Source: Thecaphora thlaspeos
Taxonomy: Eukaryota; Basidiomycota; Ustilaginomycetes; Urocystidales; Glomosporiaceae
Assembly: GCA_900291925.1 (NCBI GenBank)
Contig: UWYS01000019.1
Coordinates: 124,001 to 188,000 of the forward strand
Direction of reading: 5' to 3'
Length of the DNA stretch: 64,000 bases
In this document: one piece after another, positions 62,524-64,000 of the stretch
Layout: each line of letters starts with the position of its first letter
How positions within the stretch are numbered: position 1 is the first letter of the stretch
Translations under genes and position numbers: made by a program
Notes under the pieces: generated by a model
Seen by the model: the letters and a program-made list of their open reading frames with translations, nothing else
Told to the model about the DNA's origin: nothing
Databases searched by the model: none

Positions 62524-63789
62524 TCAGAGGTCGTCGAGGTCACTGTCATCCTCCTCTTCGGCCTTCTTTCCCTTTCCGTTGGCGCCAGCCTCGCCCTCGG
62601 TTTCCTCGTCATCCTCATCATCGTCATCGCTTTCGGCCTGGTCGAGCCACTCGAGGAAGGGTGCGGCGGCGCGGCGCACCTTCTTGGAGGTCTCCTTGTC
62701 GACGTACTTCTTGCTGACGTGCGTTCCCCAGCTCTTGATAAAGTCCTCCTCGATCACGTCGATCTGGTAGAGCTGCATCAGCATCTTGGGCACATCGTTG
62801 GGTACCAGCGAAGGGTACTGGACGCCCGCCAGACGCTCGATGCCGCCCATTAGCGACTTCTGGTGTTTTTCGCTCGTCACCATCTTGACGAGCACGGCGG
62901 CGTACTTGTCAATCTCCTGCGCCGCGTCCTCGGTCAGCAGGCCCTGGACCAGCACCTGAACCGCCTTGTGCTTCTTCTCGATCCCGAGCTCCTGCGCCTT
63001 CTTGTACACCTCGGCGGGCGTCGCCTCGCGTCCCTCTTCGCCGCCCTTGCGGTTGGCCAGCAGCCACTGGCCGTAGATGCCATAGGGGCTCTCCTCGTCC
63101 TCTTCGTCGTCATCGTCGCCGAGCACGAGCGACGCCTTCATGTTGCCCTCGAGCGCCTTGACACGCGCGGCGACCGCCTCCTCGCTCGTGTCGACCGACC
63201 AGTCGTCGTCGCCATCAGCGGCACGCTGCTCGGCTGTCGGGATATCGGCCGCCTCGGCCTGGATGCGCTTGGTCAGCTCGTCGTCGCTGCCATCGCCAGC
63301 GTCCTGGCCGCCGGCCTTTCCGGCGCCCTTTGTGCCCTTGGCCTTCTTGGGGGGCGGGTGCTTGATGATGAAGGTGGTGAGCTTGTGCTTCATGTCGACG
63401 CCGGTGCGCTTGCCGCAGGCCTTGCAGTCGCGCAGGACGTCGCGCGTCTTTGTGATCTTGAGGGCCGTCTCGGGGTTCTTGCAGCTACCGCAGAGGACAA
63501 ACTTGTCGATGAAGCCGTCCAGCAGCTCGCGGAGGCGCGGGGCCTCGTGTGCGCCGTTGACAATGTAGCGGTCGGTCTTGTCGTCGAAGCTGGTCTGGGC
63601 GCCTAGCTCGAAGCCGAAGAACTTGGTTGGATAGGTGGGCGGACGGCTGAGCGAGCGGGCAATCTCAGACATGTTTGGAATGACGGTCTTGATGCCGTTG
63701 CCGCGGCCCTCGATCTTTGTCTGGAGGAGCGGCATGCGGTAGCGGTAGAACTTGTCCTGGACATCGCGTCGAATGTTGACGACGGCCAT
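62524..63789 (-). CDS. TIF5: Translation initiation factor eIF5
   Basis: GTPase-activating protein for eIF2 that also scaffolds the multifactor complex in start-codon selection. A single exon of 421 aa. The N-terminal domain begins MAVVNIRRDVQDKFYRYRMP; Arg16 matches the catalytic arginine of the family (human Arg15). The zinc-binding cysteines are Cys100, Cys103, Cys122 and Cys125 (LCGSCKNPET, DCKACGKRTG). A Lys/acidic linker follows (KHPPPKKAKGTKGAG). The C-terminal HEAT-like W2 domain covers roughly residues 230-400, and the tail is acidic with aromatic/acidic boxes (FLEWLDQAESDDDDEDDEE). No lesion was seen and length is typical. Confidence 0.96.
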   Translation of the reverse strand: MAVVNIRRDVQDKFYRYRMPLLQTKIEGRGNGIKTVIPNMSEIARSLSRPPTYPTKFFGFELGAQTSFDDKTDRYIVNGAHEAPRLRELLDGFIDKFVLCGSCKNPETALKITKTRDVLRDCKACGKRTGVDMKHKLTTFIIKHPPPKKAKGTKGAGKAGGQDAGDGSDDELTKRIQAEAADIPTAEQRAADGDDDWSVDTSEEAVAARVKALEGNMKASLVLGDDDDEEDEESPYGIYGQWLLANRKGGEEGREATPAEVYKKAQELGIEKKHKAVQVLVQGLLTEDAAQEIDKYAAVLVKMVTSEKHQKSLMGGIERLAGVQYPSLVPNDVPKMLMQLYQIDVIEEDFIKSWGTHVSKKYVDKETSKKVRRAAAPFLEWLDQAESDDDDEDDEETEGEAGANGKGKKAEEEDDSDLDDL

Positions 63790-64000
63790 GGCTGCAGCTA
63801 GGGAGAGAGATCGCCGAATAGCTATATGGGCTTGCCGGCGGTGGATGACTTGATGGTAGCGAAGGAGGAGGGCGGAAGGCGCTGTGCTGTTACGGCAAGC
63901 TGCTCGAGTGTTGGACCGAGAAGCCTGTTGCGCCTGTATCGACGATATCGTAGATGATGGCAGCGGTGGTGGCGGCAGGAGTGGTCGCGTGTAGGTTGAA
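63790..64000. promoter_or_regulatory. Upstream region of TIF5 (partial)
   Basis: The last 210 bp lie upstream of the eIF5 start codon on the minus strand and should contain its promoter and leader. No specific element is claimed. Confidence 0.4.

Noticed and set aside
1..64000. tRNA, rRNA and viral genes
   Set aside because: I scanned by eye for tRNA B-box-like GGTTCGA motifs in cloverleaf context, rRNA-like blocks and viral motifs and found none I could support; a covariance-model search was not possible here.

Overview
The window is nuclear DNA of a GC-rich fungus, most likely a basidiomycete of the Ustilaginomycotina (smut-related) type. The reasons are high GC and CpG content, many short GT-AG introns with GTGAGT-like donors, long low-complexity Ser/Ala/Gly/Gln tracts in proteins, and a gene set typical of yeasts and smuts (Cch1, Tfb1, Pmt2, Cog7, Cdc37, eIF5). 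The assignment below subphylum level is inference.

Layout. 1-31.5 kb is dense housekeeping DNA: CCH1 (minus, running off the left edge), TFB1 (minus), a GET2-like gene (minus), a PMT2-family mannosyltransferase (plus), an SLC35F/THI74-like transporter (minus), NAC-alpha (minus), ISA2 (plus), CDC37 (plus), COG7 (minus) and RRP43 (plus). A ten-exon PUF RNA-binding protein follows on the minus strand (32.0-36.3 kb), then 2.7 kb with no recognisable gene. From 57.9 kb onward the chromosome is normal again, with a long coiled-coil protein (plus) and eIF5 (minus). Splice junctions were worked out by hand; for every intact multi-exon gene they preserve the reading frame and rebuild the expected family motifs.

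The unusual part is 38.9-57.3 kb, where every recognisable gene is broken: a GH31 glycosidase, a secreted GH39-like glycosidase, an alpha-glucoside permease, a Dal5-type permease and a VWA8-like AAA/vWA protein. In the centre, about 41.69-52.395 kb, the DNA changes character abruptly. CpG falls from roughly 27-29 per 300 bases just outside each edge to about 1 per 300 just inside, while TpG/CpA become very common. Nearly all in-frame stops whose original codon can be guessed fit C-to-T or G-to-A changes, and both presumed catalytic glutamates of the GH39-like enzyme read lysine. The simplest reading is a methylated or RIP-like, transition-mutated heterochromatic block holding remains of a sugar and nitrogen uptake cluster. 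A low-CpG foreign insert or an assembly join is the main alternative.

Smaller points of interest are tandem repeats in promoters and spacers (15/16 bp x 11, about 138 bp x 3, 109 bp x 3), a Get2-like protein ending in KDEL, a 23-nt microexon in the PUF gene, and an isolated bHLH basic region near 8.7 kb.
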